Positions 30,199 through 39,488 of a stretch of DNA of 64,000 nt are shown here, piece after piece. Below the pieces are notes generated by a model that was not told the DNA's origin, did no database searches, and worked only from the letters and a program-made list of their open reading frames with translations. Numbering within the stretch: the first letter of the stretch is position 1; every line of letters starts with the position of its first letter. Source of the DNA: GCA-2862585 sp965277895 (GTDB lineage Bacteria; Bacteroidota; Bacteroidia; Flavobacteriales; UBA7312); contig CBDIDR010000001.1 in assembly GCA_965277895.1 (NCBI GenBank), positions 992,001-1,056,000 on the forward strand, given 5' to 3'. Both the position numbers and the translations under genes were made by a program.

Positions 30199-31062
30199 TT
30201 ATCCTAAGTAGGTTTTTAAAATCTTACTTCTAGAAGTGTGTTTTAATCGCCTTACTGCTTTTTCCTTAATCTGACGAACTCTTTCTCTAGTTAGGTCAAA
30301 TGCCTCACCAATTTCTTCAAGAGTCATGGCGTGAGTACCATTCAATCCAAAATAAGCCTTGATAACTTCACCTTCTCTAGGAGTTAGTGTAGCTAAGGCA
30401 CGGCCAATTTCTTGACGTAAAGAGTCAACAATAAGTCCTTCATCAGGGTTAGGGCTGTCTTCACTACCAATCACATTATACATATTGCTGTCTTCACCTT
30501 CAACAAGTGGAGCATCCATAGATACGTGACGTCCAGAATTTTTCATAGCCTGTTTAACTTCCTCTTCAGTTAAGTCTAACTCTCTAGCTACTTCTTCAGC
30601 GGTTGGAGGTCTTTCAAGACGTTGTTCTAAAAGAGCGTATGCCTTATTGATTTTGTTGATTGAACCAATCTTATTTAGAGGTAAACGAACAATTCTTGAC
30701 TGTTCAGCTAGAGCTTGTAATATAGATTGACGAATCCACCATACGGCATAAGAGATAAACTTAAATCCACGAGTTTCGTCAAAACGACGAGCCGCTTTTA
30801 TGAGACCTAAATTTCCTTCGTTAATTAAGTCAGGTAATGATAAACCTTGGTTTTGGTATTGTTTTGCAACAGATACAACGAATCTTAAGTTAGCTTTTGT
30901 AAGCTTTTCTAAAGCGGTTTCGTCACCTGCTTTAATTCGTTGTGCTAATTCTACCTCTTCCTCCGCAGTGATTAAGTCAACTCGACCAATTTCTTGTAAA
31001 TATTTATCAAGAGAAGCTGTTTCTCTATTGGTAACCTGTTTGGTAATTTTTAGTTGTCTCAT
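30199..31062 (-). CDS. rpoD: Primary RNA polymerase sigma factor, Bacteroidota-type
   Basis: The protein has 287 residues, the short form usual in Bacteroidota, without region 1.1. Region 1.2 (LDKYLQEIGRVDLITAEEEVELAQRI), region 2 (LRFVVSVAKQYQNQGLSLPDLINEG, FKFISYAVWWIRQSI), region 3 and the region 4 helix-turn-helix (MTLEEIGEAFDLTRERVRQIKEKA) are all present. It directs transcription from TAnnTTTG-type promoters such as those in this window. A 16 bp palindrome lies just upstream of its start. Confidence 0.97.
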   Translation of the reverse strand: MRQLKITKQVTNRETASLDKYLQEIGRVDLITAEEEVELAQRIKAGDETALEKLTKANLRFVVSVAKQYQNQGLSLPDLINEGNLGLIKAARRFDETRGFKFISYAVWWIRQSILQALAEQSRIVRLPLNKIGSINKINKAYALLEQRLERPPTAEEVARELDLTEEEVKQAMKNSGRHVSMDAPLVEGEDSNMYNVIGSEDSPNPDEGLIVDSLRQEIGRALATLTPREGEVIKAYFGLNGTHAMTLEEIGEAFDLTRERVRQIKEKAVRRLKHTSRSKILKTYLG

Positions 31063-31077
31063 CTGTGTTATTTAAAT

Positions 31078-31093
31078 TTTTAGTGCACTAAAA
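31078..31093. promoter_or_regulatory. Perfect palindrome TTTTAGTGCACTAAAA in the rpoD leader
   Basis: The 16 bp perfect inverted repeat lies 16 nt upstream of the rpoD ATG. A related copy in the same orientation (TTTAGTGTGC on the minus strand, complement of 31105-31114) lies 12-27 nt further upstream. It could be an operator or a leader hairpin. Confidence 0.35.
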
Positions 31094-31135
31094 TCTAGTA
31101 TACGAGCACACTAAAGAAAAGGTTTCATTTAATTA

Positions 31136-33247
31136 CTAATTTTTTTCTGGTTTTGGTAAAAGAACTTTTCTTGATAGACGAAGCTTTCCAGATTTTGGGT
31201 CAATTTCAGTTAATTTAACTTCAACTTTATCGCCTTCTTTCAGTACGTCTTCAACGTTTTCTACTCGTTCCCAGTTAATTTCAGAAATATGAAGTAAACC
31301 ATCAGTTCCTTTACCAATATTTACAAATGCACCATAAGGCATTATTGAACGTACTGTTCCAGTAAATATATCTCCAACTTCTGGAGTAAAGGTTAATGCT
31401 TTAATTTCAGAAATTGCGTTGTCAAGTAATTCTTGCCCTGTTCCTAAAATTTCAACTTTACCCTGATTGTCAATTTCTTCAATAGTAATAGTTGTATCCG
31501 TATCAGCTTGTAACTGCTGAATAATTTTTCCACCCGGTCCGATAACAGCACCGATAGTTTCTTTAGGAATATACATCACATGAATTTTTGGTACATGTGG
31601 TTTGAGTTGCTCTCTAGGCTCAGAAATAGTATCCGTTAATTTACCTAAAATGTGCATTCTACCAGCATGTGATTGCTCAAGTGCTTTGGTAAGAATTTCA
31701 TAAGATAAACCTTCAATTTTAATATCCATTTGGCAAGCAGTAATACCGTCTTTAGTACCACACACTTTAAAGTCCATATCACCTAAGAAATCTTCATCTC
31801 CTAAGATATCTGAAAGTACAGCAAAGTTTGTGCCATCAGTAATAAGTCCCATTGCAATTCCAGAAACTGGCTTTCTTAGCTTTACACCAGCATCCATTAA
31901 TGCCATAGTTCCAGCACATACTGTAGCCATTGACGATGAACCGTTGGACTCTAGAATATCAGATACAACTCTAACTGTGTAAGGGTTGTCTTCGTCAATC
32001 ATTCTAGATAAAGCTCTTTGTGCTAAGTTACCGTGTCCAATTTCTCTTCTGCTGACACCTCTAATTGGTCTTGCTTCTCCAGTTGAGAAAGGAGGGAAGT
32101 TGTAGTGCAAATAGAATCTTTCAGAGCCTACCATAGTAACGCCATCAATTCTATTTTCATCCATTTTTGTACCTAAAGTTACTGTTGTAAGAGATTGAGT
32201 TTCTCCTCTAGTAAACAGGGCAGAACCGTGTGGGCTAGGAAGATAATCAACTTCACACCAAATTTGGCGAATGTCAGAAGGGCTACGACCATCTAAACGA
32301 ACATTTTCATTTAGTACCATATCTCTAACTGCTTTCTTTTCTGCTTTTTTGAAGTATCCTCCAAGCATAAAGCTCTTTTCTGATAACTCTTCTTCAGAAA
32401 GAGTTTCTTTAAAAGCATCTCTTACAGCCTTGAATTTTTCACTTCTACTGTGTTTGTCAGAAGCTTGTTTTGCAAGAGCGTAAAATTTATCGTAACAAAA
32501 AGACATTACATTGTCTTCTAGTTCCTTATCGTGATTTTCGTGAGAATATTCTCTTTTTTCTTCTTTACCTACAGCTTTAGTAAGTTCTAATTGAACAGCA
32601 CAATGGTTTTTAATTTCATCGTGAGCGAATTTAATAGCTTCAACCATTTCAGCTTCAGAAATTTCATCCATTTCACCTTCCACCATTGCTACGCTTTCGG
32701 CAGAAGCTCCAATAACCATGTCAATATCAGATTCTTCTAATTGTGCTGGTGTCGGGTTAGCAATTAACTCTCCATTTACTCTTCCAACTCTAACTTCAGA
32801 AATTGGTCCGTTGAACGGTATGTCAGAAACTGCTAGTGCTGCAGAAGCACCTAAACCAGCTAAGGCTTCAGGACAAACGTTTTCATCATGAGATATTAGA
32901 GATAGCATTATTTGCGTTTCTGCGTGATAATCGCTAGGGAATAGAGGTCTTAATATTCTGTCAACTAATCGCATGATTAAAATTTCATGGTCAGTTGGTC
33001 TTGCTTCACGTTTTAAAAATCCACCAGGGAATCTTCCGTCAGCGGCAAATTTTTCTCTGTAATCTACTGTTAGAGGTAGAAAGTCTACATCGTCTTTAGC
33101 TTCTTTATTGGAAACAACAGTGGCTAAAAGTACGGAGTTACCCATTCTTACTTCAACAGTTCCATCAGCTTGTTTAGCCAGTTTTCCTGTTCTTAACTCA
33201 ATGGTTCTTCCATCTTTTTGTTCAATCTTTTTTACAATTTCTTTCAT
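31136..33247 (-). CDS. pnp: Polyribonucleotide nucleotidyltransferase (PNPase)
   Basis: The protein has 703 residues. It has two RNase PH-like domains (about 10-225 and 315-545) with the catalytic region RRFYLHYNFPPFSTGE-like (ERFYLHYNFPPFSTGEARP) and MDFKVCGTKDGITACQMDIK, a KH domain (IGAVIGPGGKIIQQLQ) and a C-terminal S1 domain (GTVRSIMPYGAFVNIGKGTDGLLHISEI). It degrades RNA 3' to 5' using phosphate. It lies downstream of rpsO, the common bacterial rpsO-pnp order, with a terminator-like hairpin between. Confidence 0.97.
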   Translation of the reverse strand: MKEIVKKIEQKDGRTIELRTGKLAKQADGTVEVRMGNSVLLATVVSNKEAKDDVDFLPLTVDYREKFAADGRFPGGFLKREARPTDHEILIMRLVDRILRPLFPSDYHAETQIMLSLISHDENVCPEALAGLGASAALAVSDIPFNGPISEVRVGRVNGELIANPTPAQLEESDIDMVIGASAESVAMVEGEMDEISEAEMVEAIKFAHDEIKNHCAVQLELTKAVGKEEKREYSHENHDKELEDNVMSFCYDKFYALAKQASDKHSRSEKFKAVRDAFKETLSEEELSEKSFMLGGYFKKAEKKAVRDMVLNENVRLDGRSPSDIRQIWCEVDYLPSPHGSALFTRGETQSLTTVTLGTKMDENRIDGVTMVGSERFYLHYNFPPFSTGEARPIRGVSRREIGHGNLAQRALSRMIDEDNPYTVRVVSDILESNGSSSMATVCAGTMALMDAGVKLRKPVSGIAMGLITDGTNFAVLSDILGDEDFLGDMDFKVCGTKDGITACQMDIKIEGLSYEILTKALEQSHAGRMHILGKLTDTISEPREQLKPHVPKIHVMYIPKETIGAVIGPGGKIIQQLQADTDTTITIEEIDNQGKVEILGTGQELLDNAISEIKALTFTPEVGDIFTGTVRSIMPYGAFVNIGKGTDGLLHISEINWERVENVEDVLKEGDKVEVKLTEIDPKSGKLRLSRKVLLPKPEKN

Positions 33248-33283
33248 TTTTTTTCAATTTACATACATGCGTATAAATACACA

Positions 33284-33309
33284 AAAAGGCAATTGAAAAA
33301 TTGCCTTTT
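33284..33309 (-). terminator. Terminator-like hairpin between rpsO and pnp
   Basis: AAAAGGCAATT (33284-33294) and AATTGCCTTTT (33299-33309) form an 11 bp stem. On the minus strand it is followed by T residues. It lies 24 nt after the rpsO stop and probably ends most rpsO transcripts, letting a fraction continue into pnp. Confidence 0.8.
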
Positions 33310-33333
33310 GCGTTTTATCGCTAAGAAGATACC

Positions 33334-33603
33334 TTATCTTCTTATTCCTAATTCTTTTATAAGTATTCTGTACTTTTCGATATCTTTATTCATAAGATAA
33401 TCTAGAAGACCTCTACGTTTACCAACTAATAGCTGAAGTGAACGTTGTGTATTTTTATCTTTTCTGTTGAGTTTCAGGTGATCAGTTAAGTAGCCTATTC
33501 TTTTGGAGAACAAAGCAATTTGTCCTTCAGTTGAACCTGTATTTTTTGAATCTCCGCCATGTTTTTTAAAGATGGCAACTTTTTCTTTAGCAGTTACGTG
33601 CAT
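33334..33603 (-). CDS. rpsO: 30S ribosomal protein S15
   Basis: The protein has 89 residues, the normal S15 length. Signature stretches GGDSKNTGSTEGQIALFSKRI, LTDHLKLNRKDKNTQRSLQ and KRRGLLDYL match the 16S-binding protein. A TATCTTTG -7 element lies on the minus strand at 33638-33645, 35 nt upstream. Confidence 0.97.
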   Translation of the reverse strand: MHVTAKEKVAIFKKHGGDSKNTGSTEGQIALFSKRIGYLTDHLKLNRKDKNTQRSLQLLVGKRRGLLDYLMNKDIEKYRILIKELGIRR

Positions 33604-33676
33604 TTTCTTATTAAATTTTCATTTTCAAAATGGTTGGCAAAGATAGCAAAAGTTTTAAATTATAGCAGATATATCA

Positions 33677-34531
33677 CTATTTTTTGTAATCTAAGAACAT
33701 ATCGAGTAAAAGTGAAAGTTTACTTTTTAAGTTTTTTCGTTCAACTATGAAGTCTAAAAAACCGTGCTCGAGTACAAATTCTGAGGTTTGAAATCCTTCT
33801 GGTAAACTTTTACCTATAGTCTCTTTTACAACTCTTGGTCCAGCAAAGCCAATTAGAGCTCCAGGTTCTGCAATATTCACGTCTCCGAGCATAGCAAATG
33901 AAGCTGTTACACCACCTGTAGTAGGGTCGGTAAGAAAGGATATGTAAGGGAGTTTAGCTTCAGATAATAGGGAAAGGTTTGCGGATGTTTTTGCCATTTG
34001 CATAAGTGAAAATGCAGCCTCCATCATTCTAGCACCTCCTGATTTTGAAATCATTATAAAACCACACTTCTTTTTTATTGCATGTTGTATTGCTCTACTT
34101 ATTTTTTCACCTACTACGGAACCCATTGAACCCCCAATAAAATTGAAGTTCATACAGGCTATAACAACTGGTTTTCCATCAATTTTTCCGAAGCCTGTTG
34201 TAATAGCGTCTTTTAGACCTGTTTTCTTCTTAGTTTGAGATAGTCGGTTTTTATACTTTTTAGTGTCTTCAAAAGTAAGAGGATCCAAGGCAATCATTTC
34301 TGGGTCTAACTCCTTGAATTTGCCATCGTCGAATAGAATAGAGAAATACTCTTTTGCATTTATTCTTTCATGGAAATTACATTTTATACAAACGTGAAGA
34401 TTATGTTCGTGCTCTTCGGTGGATGTAATGTGTTTACATTTTGGACATTGGTACCACAACCCTTCTGGAGTTTCTTTTTTCTCATTTGTGGAAGTGGTAA
34501 TTCCTTCTTGTATCCTTTTAAACCAATCCAT
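33677..34531 (-). CDS. accD: Acetyl-CoA carboxylase carboxyltransferase subunit beta
   Basis: The protein has 284 residues. The N-terminal zinc ribbon is YQCPKC ... HVCIKC, followed by the crotonase-like carboxyltransferase core (CMNFNFIGGSMGSVVGEKI, SGGARMMEAAFSLMQM, TDPTTGGVTASFAMLGD, FAGPRVV). With AccA it transfers carboxyl from biotin to acetyl-CoA to start fatty acid synthesis. Its start is 2 nt from the fba stop, so the two genes are co-transcribed. Confidence 0.96.
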   Translation of the reverse strand: MDWFKRIQEGITTSTNEKKETPEGLWYQCPKCKHITSTEEHEHNLHVCIKCNFHERINAKEYFSILFDDGKFKELDPEMIALDPLTFEDTKKYKNRLSQTKKKTGLKDAITTGFGKIDGKPVVIACMNFNFIGGSMGSVVGEKISRAIQHAIKKKCGFIMISKSGGARMMEAAFSLMQMAKTSANLSLLSEAKLPYISFLTDPTTGGVTASFAMLGDVNIAEPGALIGFAGPRVVKETIGKSLPEGFQTSEFVLEHGFLDFIVERKNLKSKLSLLLDMFLDYKK

Positions 34532-34533
34532 TT

Positions 34534-35595
34534 TTAACTCAATTGATTAACATTATTTAAATCTTCAAATGCCTTGTTAAGTCGTTGTTTAAATGCTTCC
34601 TCTCCATGTCTTAGCCAAACTCTTGGATCGTAATATTTTTTGTTAGGAATATCACTTCCGTCTGGATTCCCAATTTGCGAGGCTATGTAGTCTTTCTTTT
34701 CAGTCATGTAGTCTCTAACACCTGAACTAAATGCGTATTGGAAATCAGTGTCAAGATTCATTTTAATAACACCATATCCAATTGCTTCACGAATATCTTC
34801 AACAGATGAACCTGAACCGCCATGGAATACAAAATCAACAGGATTATAATCTGTGCCAAATTTTTCTTGGATAAAGGTTTGAGAGTTTTTAAGGATTTTA
34901 GGCTGTAAGTCTACATTCCCAGGTTTATAAACACCGTGTACATTACCAAATGCAGCAGCTACTGTAAATTTGTCGCTAACTTTCATTAGCTCTTCATATG
35001 CATATGCCACTTCATCAGGTTGAGTGTATAGTTTTGAGCTGTCGACATCTGAGTTATCCACACCATCTTCCTCTCCGCCAGTAATTCCTAGCTCAATTTC
35101 TAGAGTCATATCCATTTTGCTCATTCTCTCAAGGTATCTTTTACAGATATCAATATTCTCTTCTAATGATTCTTCAGAAAGGTCAATCATGTGTGAACTG
35201 TACAATGATTTTCCGTGTACTTTGTAAAAATCTTCACCTGCACTTAACAATCCATCAATCCAAGGTAATAGCTTCTTAGCACAATGGTCAGTGTGTAAAA
35301 TAACTGTTGCCCCATATAGTTCAGCTAATTGGTGTGTGTGCATTGCTCCAGAGACTCCTCCTGCGATTGCGGCTTGAAAATTATCATTTGAAAGTCCTTT
35401 TCCAGAGAAAAATTGACATCCACCTGCTGAAAATTGAACTATTGCTGCAGAATTATTATCTCTTGCTGACTCTAATACTGAATTCACACTACTGGTATTG
35501 ACAACATTAATTGCCGGTAAAGCATATCCATGCTTTTTTGCGTGTTTAAAAATTTCTTGTACTTGGTTTCCTGTAGCTACACCAGCTTTTATCAT
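34534..35595 (-). CDS. fbaA: Class II fructose-bisphosphate aldolase
   Basis: The protein has 353 residues. Zinc-binding and catalytic motifs are HTDHCAKKLLPWIDGLL, EIELGITGGEEDGVDN, AAFGNVHGVYKPGNV and FVFHGGSGSSVEDI. It splits fructose 1,6-bisphosphate in glycolysis and forms it in gluconeogenesis. It is first in an operon with accD. A minus-strand -7 element TACATTTG lies at 35622-35629, 26 nt upstream. Confidence 0.96.
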   Translation of the reverse strand: MIKAGVATGNQVQEIFKHAKKHGYALPAINVVNTSSVNSVLESARDNNSAAIVQFSAGGCQFFSGKGLSNDNFQAAIAGGVSGAMHTHQLAELYGATVILHTDHCAKKLLPWIDGLLSAGEDFYKVHGKSLYSSHMIDLSEESLEENIDICKRYLERMSKMDMTLEIELGITGGEEDGVDNSDVDSSKLYTQPDEVAYAYEELMKVSDKFTVAAAFGNVHGVYKPGNVDLQPKILKNSQTFIQEKFGTDYNPVDFVFHGGSGSSVEDIREAIGYGVIKMNLDTDFQYAFSSGVRDYMTEKKDYIASQIGNPDGSDIPNKKYYDPRVWLRHGEEAFKQRLNKAFEDLNNVNQLS

Positions 35596-35701
35596 TATGT
35601 TATTATTAAAGGTTAGAACGGCAAATGTATTAAATACTTATTTTTTATGAATATTTACCAAAGATATTTTTTTACTTTCGGCTTAAAGTTTTAAACAGAT
35701 A

Positions 35702-36412
35702 ATGTTAACTAATAATAAAATTAAGCAAATCCGTTCTTTATCACTAAAGAAAAATAGAAAAACAGAGGGGCTTTTTATTGCTGAAGGAGAGAAAATTGTT
35801 AATGAGCTTGTTAATTCGGACTTCGAAATTGAGTCTATTTACGCTACTTCAGAATGGGAGGGAAGCGATGCTACCATTATTTCAGAAAAAGAACTTAGTC
35901 GAATTTCCTTTCTCAAAACACCAAATAAGGTTTTGGCTGTTGTACACATTCCTTCAGATAGTTTAAAGGTGTCTGGCGAAACAATATTAGCTTTAGATGG
36001 TATTAGTGATCCTGGTAATTTGGGCACAATAATACGTTTGGCAGATTGGTTTGGTGTAGAGCATATTCTGTGTTCAGAAAACTCTGTTGATTATTTAAAT
36101 CCTAAAGTTGTTCAGTCAACAATGGGTTCAATTTCTAGAGTTAAAGTACATTATGTTGATTTACATAGCGAGCTAAAAAAACATACAGATTACACATTGT
36201 ATACTACTGTAATGGATGGAGTTAATTTTAAAGAAGTAGAACTTTCTTCAAAACGTATTTTAATTTTTGGAAATGAGTCAAATGGTGTAAGTGATGAAGT
36301 TCTGAGTTTAGAATCAAAAAAAGTGAGTATCCCTAGAGCTAATCATTCTAAAGCCGAATCTTTAAATATTGCAGTAGCCTGCGGTATATTTTTATCTGAC
36401 TATTGCGGTTAA
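35702..36412 (+). CDS. TrmH/SpoU-family RNA 2'-O-methyltransferase
   Basis: The protein has 236 residues. The SPOUT knot motifs are ISDPGNLGTIIRLADWFG (motif 1), ILIFGNESNGVS (motif 2) and VSIPRANHSKAESLNIAVACGIFL (motif 3). The N-terminal substrate-binding domain begins NKIKQIRSLSLKKNRKTEGLFIAEGEKIV. It probably methylates a ribose in rRNA or tRNA with SAM; the target nucleotide is not evident. It is divergent from fbaA. Confidence 0.92.
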   Translation: MLTNNKIKQIRSLSLKKNRKTEGLFIAEGEKIVNELVNSDFEIESIYATSEWEGSDATIISEKELSRISFLKTPNKVLAVVHIPSDSLKVSGETILALDGISDPGNLGTIIRLADWFGVEHILCSENSVDYLNPKVVQSTMGSISRVKVHYVDLHSELKKHTDYTLYTTVMDGVNFKEVELSSKRILIFGNESNGVSDEVLSLESKKVSIPRANHSKAESLNIAVACGIFLSDYCG

Positions 36413-36449
36413 ACAGTTTAAAGGTGTTCAATTAGATATAGTTAATAAA

Positions 36450-37988
36450 TTAAAGTAGTTTTTCAGCACACTTTATTCCGTCAATTGCGGCGGAAACTAT
36501 TCCACCTGCATATCCTGCACCTTCTCCACATGGATATAGGTTTTTGATTTGAATATGTTGAAGTGTTTGCTTATCTCTTGGAATATTAATTGGTGAAGAA
36601 GTTCGGCTTTCCACGCCAATGATATTGGCTTCGTTAGTGAGGTATCCTTTCATCTTTTTGCCGAATACTTTAAAGCTTTCTGAAAGATGAGATGATATTG
36701 ATTGTGGTAAAATTTCATGTAGAGGAAGGGAATGCATACCAGGTTGGTAAGAGGTGGTGTTTAGTTTAGATGATGTTTTTTTATTAACAAAATCTACCAT
36801 TCTTTGGGCTGGAGCTACTTGTAGTTCTGGCGTTAATTGACACATGCTTTTTTCAACTGACATTTGGTAGTGAAGCCCTCTAAGTTCACCGAATTTTTCA
36901 AATGGTGAAAGGTCTTCATCTTTTACTTCAACAACAATTCCTGAGTTTGAAAACACTGAATTTCTTTTAGATGGAGACATACCGTTAACTACAATTTCAC
37001 CACTATTTGTTGCAGCTGGTACAATAAATCCCCCAGGGCACATGCAAAATGAATAAACGCCTCGGTCTTTTACCTGAGTAACTAATTTGTATGCTGCTGC
37101 TGGAAGATACGGACCTCGCTCTTTGCATGAATATTGAATACTGTCTATGAGTTCTTGAGGGTGTTCAATTCGTACACCCATAGAAAATGGTTTATACTTG
37201 AGAGCAATTTTGTTGTTGTGCAATAGAGTATAAATATCTCTAGCTGAATGCCCTGTGGCTAAAATGGTATTTTTAGCAAGTATTTTATCGCCCTTTTCTG
37301 TGACAACACCATCAATTTTTGAGTTCGAGATGATAAAATCAACTACTTTAGTATTAAAATGAATTTCTCCTCCATTACTTTCTATAGTCTCTCTTATATT
37401 GGCTATAATTTTAGGTAATTTATTTGTGCCAATGTGTGGTTGCGCATCTATCAAAATATCTTCTTTGGCACCGTGGTAAACTAATGTTTCAAGTACCTCT
37501 AATACAGACCCTCTTTTTTTAGAACGTGTGTATAATTTCCCATCAGAATAAGTGCCTGCTCCACCTTCACCAAAACAATAGTTCGAATCATTATTTACAA
37601 CATGATTTTTATTGATGGCAGCAATGTCGCGTCTTCGCTGTCTTACATCTTTTCCCCTTTCAAGAATGATTGGTTTTTTGCCTTGCTCAAGTAATTTAAG
37701 AGCAGCAAATAGACCGGCAGGACCGGAGCCAATTATTATTACTTCTTCTTTATTCTCTACGTTAAGGTAGTTTCTTTGAATACTATTATCCGTTTGAGAA
37801 TCATCGAAAAATTGAATTTGCATTCGAATTTTTACATTTCTACTTCTGGCATCGATAGATTTTTTTACAATTTTCCAGTAGTCTTGGGAAATAGAAAGTT
37901 TATTTTTCTCTTTTTTAATTGTTTTGGACACAGTATCTATGTCAGAGGCTTGTTCTGGAGTGAAGGTTAAGTTTATGAATTCTGACAT
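36450..37988 (-). CDS. NAD(P)/FAD-dependent oxidoreductase (COG2509-like)
   Basis: The protein has 512 residues. An N-terminal domain of about 80 residues precedes the FAD-binding motif VIIGSGPAGLFAALKLLEQG, then ILERGKDVRQRRRDIAAIN and a C-terminal CGEGAGYAGGIVSAAIDGIKCAEKL. It belongs to the uncharacterised FAD-dependent dehydrogenase group. It is the third gene of a ubiE-porT-FAD protein operon (gap 9 nt to porT). The substrate is unknown. Confidence 0.85.
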   Translation of the reverse strand: MSEFINLTFTPEQASDIDTVSKTIKKEKNKLSISQDYWKIVKKSIDARSRNVKIRMQIQFFDDSQTDNSIQRNYLNVENKEEVIIIGSGPAGLFAALKLLEQGKKPIILERGKDVRQRRRDIAAINKNHVVNNDSNYCFGEGGAGTYSDGKLYTRSKKRGSVLEVLETLVYHGAKEDILIDAQPHIGTNKLPKIIANIRETIESNGGEIHFNTKVVDFIISNSKIDGVVTEKGDKILAKNTILATGHSARDIYTLLHNNKIALKYKPFSMGVRIEHPQELIDSIQYSCKERGPYLPAAAYKLVTQVKDRGVYSFCMCPGGFIVPAATNSGEIVVNGMSPSKRNSVFSNSGIVVEVKDEDLSPFEKFGELRGLHYQMSVEKSMCQLTPELQVAPAQRMVDFVNKKTSSKLNTTSYQPGMHSLPLHEILPQSISSHLSESFKVFGKKMKGYLTNEANIIGVESRTSSPINIPRDKQTLQHIQIKNLYPCGEGAGYAGGIVSAAIDGIKCAEKLL

Positions 37989-37997
37989 TATAGTGTA

Positions 37998-38693
37998 TTA
38001 TTCAAATGTAAATGATACTGTAAAGCCTCTTGTTTTCATACTTTTTATAGAGCTACTGTAGATGCTATCGTCATCTACTAGTACATTAGGCAATCCAAAA
38101 TTAGCCTTTAATTCCGGAGAAAACTTAAAATAGGGAAGATAAAAATCGAAACCTAGACCAATCTCATATGAAAAGTCATTCTTTTTAATTTTAACGATAT
38201 CAAAACCCTCATCATCAATATTTCGTTGTGAGGCAAGGTCAATAGATGCCTTAAAGCCTGTTACAATATAGCTTCTCATATTATTATACCTCTCGGATTT
38301 ATATTTAAGAGCTATGGGAAACTCGATGAAAGTAGATTCTATTTTTTTATTCTCATCCGTTAATATAGTGTTATCATTAAGCGTATAAAGTACTCTCCGT
38401 TCTGCCAATGACAAAGTAGGTATAGCTCTAAAATCTAAGTTTCTACCTAATCTAAAGTTGGATACAATTCCTAGATTAAATCCTTTTTGACTTTCTGACT
38501 CAATAACAAATAGTTCTTCATCCGTATTAGTCACAGGTGTAATTTTAAAGTCAAGCGTGTTTATACCGATTAAGAAACCGAAGTGCATGGCTTTATTGTC
38601 GTAATTGGGTAGATTGAGTGGTACGTTATACCGTTGTGCAAATACTTGCTGACCAAGAAATAAAATAAGGGCTATTGAGTAAATTTTTTTCAT
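37998..38693 (-). CDS. porT: PorT-like outer membrane protein, type IX secretion
   Basis: The protein has 231 residues. A signal peptide ends QVFAQ. The rest is an eight-strand beta-barrel pattern (MHFGFLIGINTLDFKI, FNLGIVSNFRLGRNLDFRAIPTLSLAERRV, YEIGLGFDFYLPYFKFSPEL) ending in the aromatic C-terminus VSFTFE. PorT is needed for T9SS and usually lies beside ubiE in this phylum, as here (gap 26 nt). The many T9SS substrates in the window fit. Confidence 0.85.
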   Translation of the reverse strand: MKKIYSIALILFLGQQVFAQRYNVPLNLPNYDNKAMHFGFLIGINTLDFKITPVTNTDEELFVIESESQKGFNLGIVSNFRLGRNLDFRAIPTLSLAERRVLYTLNDNTILTDENKKIESTFIEFPIALKYKSERYNNMRSYIVTGFKASIDLASQRNIDDEGFDIVKIKKNDFSYEIGLGFDFYLPYFKFSPELKANFGLPNVLVDDDSIYSSSIKSMKTRGFTVSFTFE

Positions 38694-38719
38694 ACTGCAA
38701 TATCGTAAAAAAAATAGAT

Positions 38720-39448
38720 TTATTTCGTTGCAACGTACAAAGCTGCAACACCAAAAGTCAATGGAATGAATTTGGCATCTTTAAAACCAGCTTTATTTAA
38801 TTCTTCAATAAATTTTTCTCTAGAGGGAAAAGCCTCTACAGATTGTGGAAGATAGGTATACGCCGAATCGTCTTTTGAAAAATATTTTCCTATGAAAGGT
38901 AATATGCCTTTGAAATATAGATTGTATAACTGTTTAAATGGAAATACAACGGGTTCGGCAGGTTCAATAATTGCCACAATCCCATCTTTTTTCATGACCC
39001 TATTCATTTCTGAAAGTCCTTTTCCTAAATTCTCAAAGTTTCTTACGCCAAAGCCTGCCGTTACAGCGTCAAAGGAATTATCCTCAAGTTGAAGATCTTC
39101 AGAATCTCCATAAGTCATCTGGATGATATTCTCTAAGCCCTTTTTTTTGATTTTTACTCTTCCAAAATCAAGCATGTTGTTGGAAATGTCAATACCCACT
39201 ACTTTTTTAGGCCTTAGTCTACAAGCTTCAATTGCTAAATCTCCAGTTCCTGTAGCAATATCCAAAATGTATTTCGGATTAACCTTACTTATTTCTCTAA
39301 TGGCTCGTTTACGCCATAGAATGTCAATACCCAAGGATAAGAAATGATTAAGAAAATCATAGCGTTCGGCAATAGAGTCAAACATTTTAGCTATTTGCTC
39401 TTTTTTGGATGATTTATCTTTGTTGTAAGGTTTGATATTGGTTCCCAA
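38720..39448 (-). CDS. ubiE: Demethylmenaquinone methyltransferase
   Basis: The protein has 242 residues. The SAM-binding motifs are LDIATGTGDLAIEACRL and VVGIDISNNMLDFGR; the UbiE/MenG signatures are YDFLNHFLSLGIDILWRKRAI and GFGVRNFENLGKGLSEMNRVMK. It carries out the last methylation of menaquinone, the product of the pathway to which the mqnE gene at 53472 belongs. A minus-strand -7 element TATCTTTG lies at 39470-39477, 22 nt upstream. Confidence 0.95.
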   Translation of the reverse strand: MGTNIKPYNKDKSSKKEQIAKMFDSIAERYDFLNHFLSLGIDILWRKRAIREISKVNPKYILDIATGTGDLAIEACRLRPKKVVGIDISNNMLDFGRVKIKKKGLENIIQMTYGDSEDLQLEDNSFDAVTAGFGVRNFENLGKGLSEMNRVMKKDGIVAIIEPAEPVVFPFKQLYNLYFKGILPFIGKYFSKDDSAYTYLPQSVEAFPSREKFIEELNKAGFKDAKFIPLTFGVAALYVATK

Positions 39449-39488
39449 TGCGTGTAATTTTAAAGGTTACAAAGATAGCCAATTAGAA

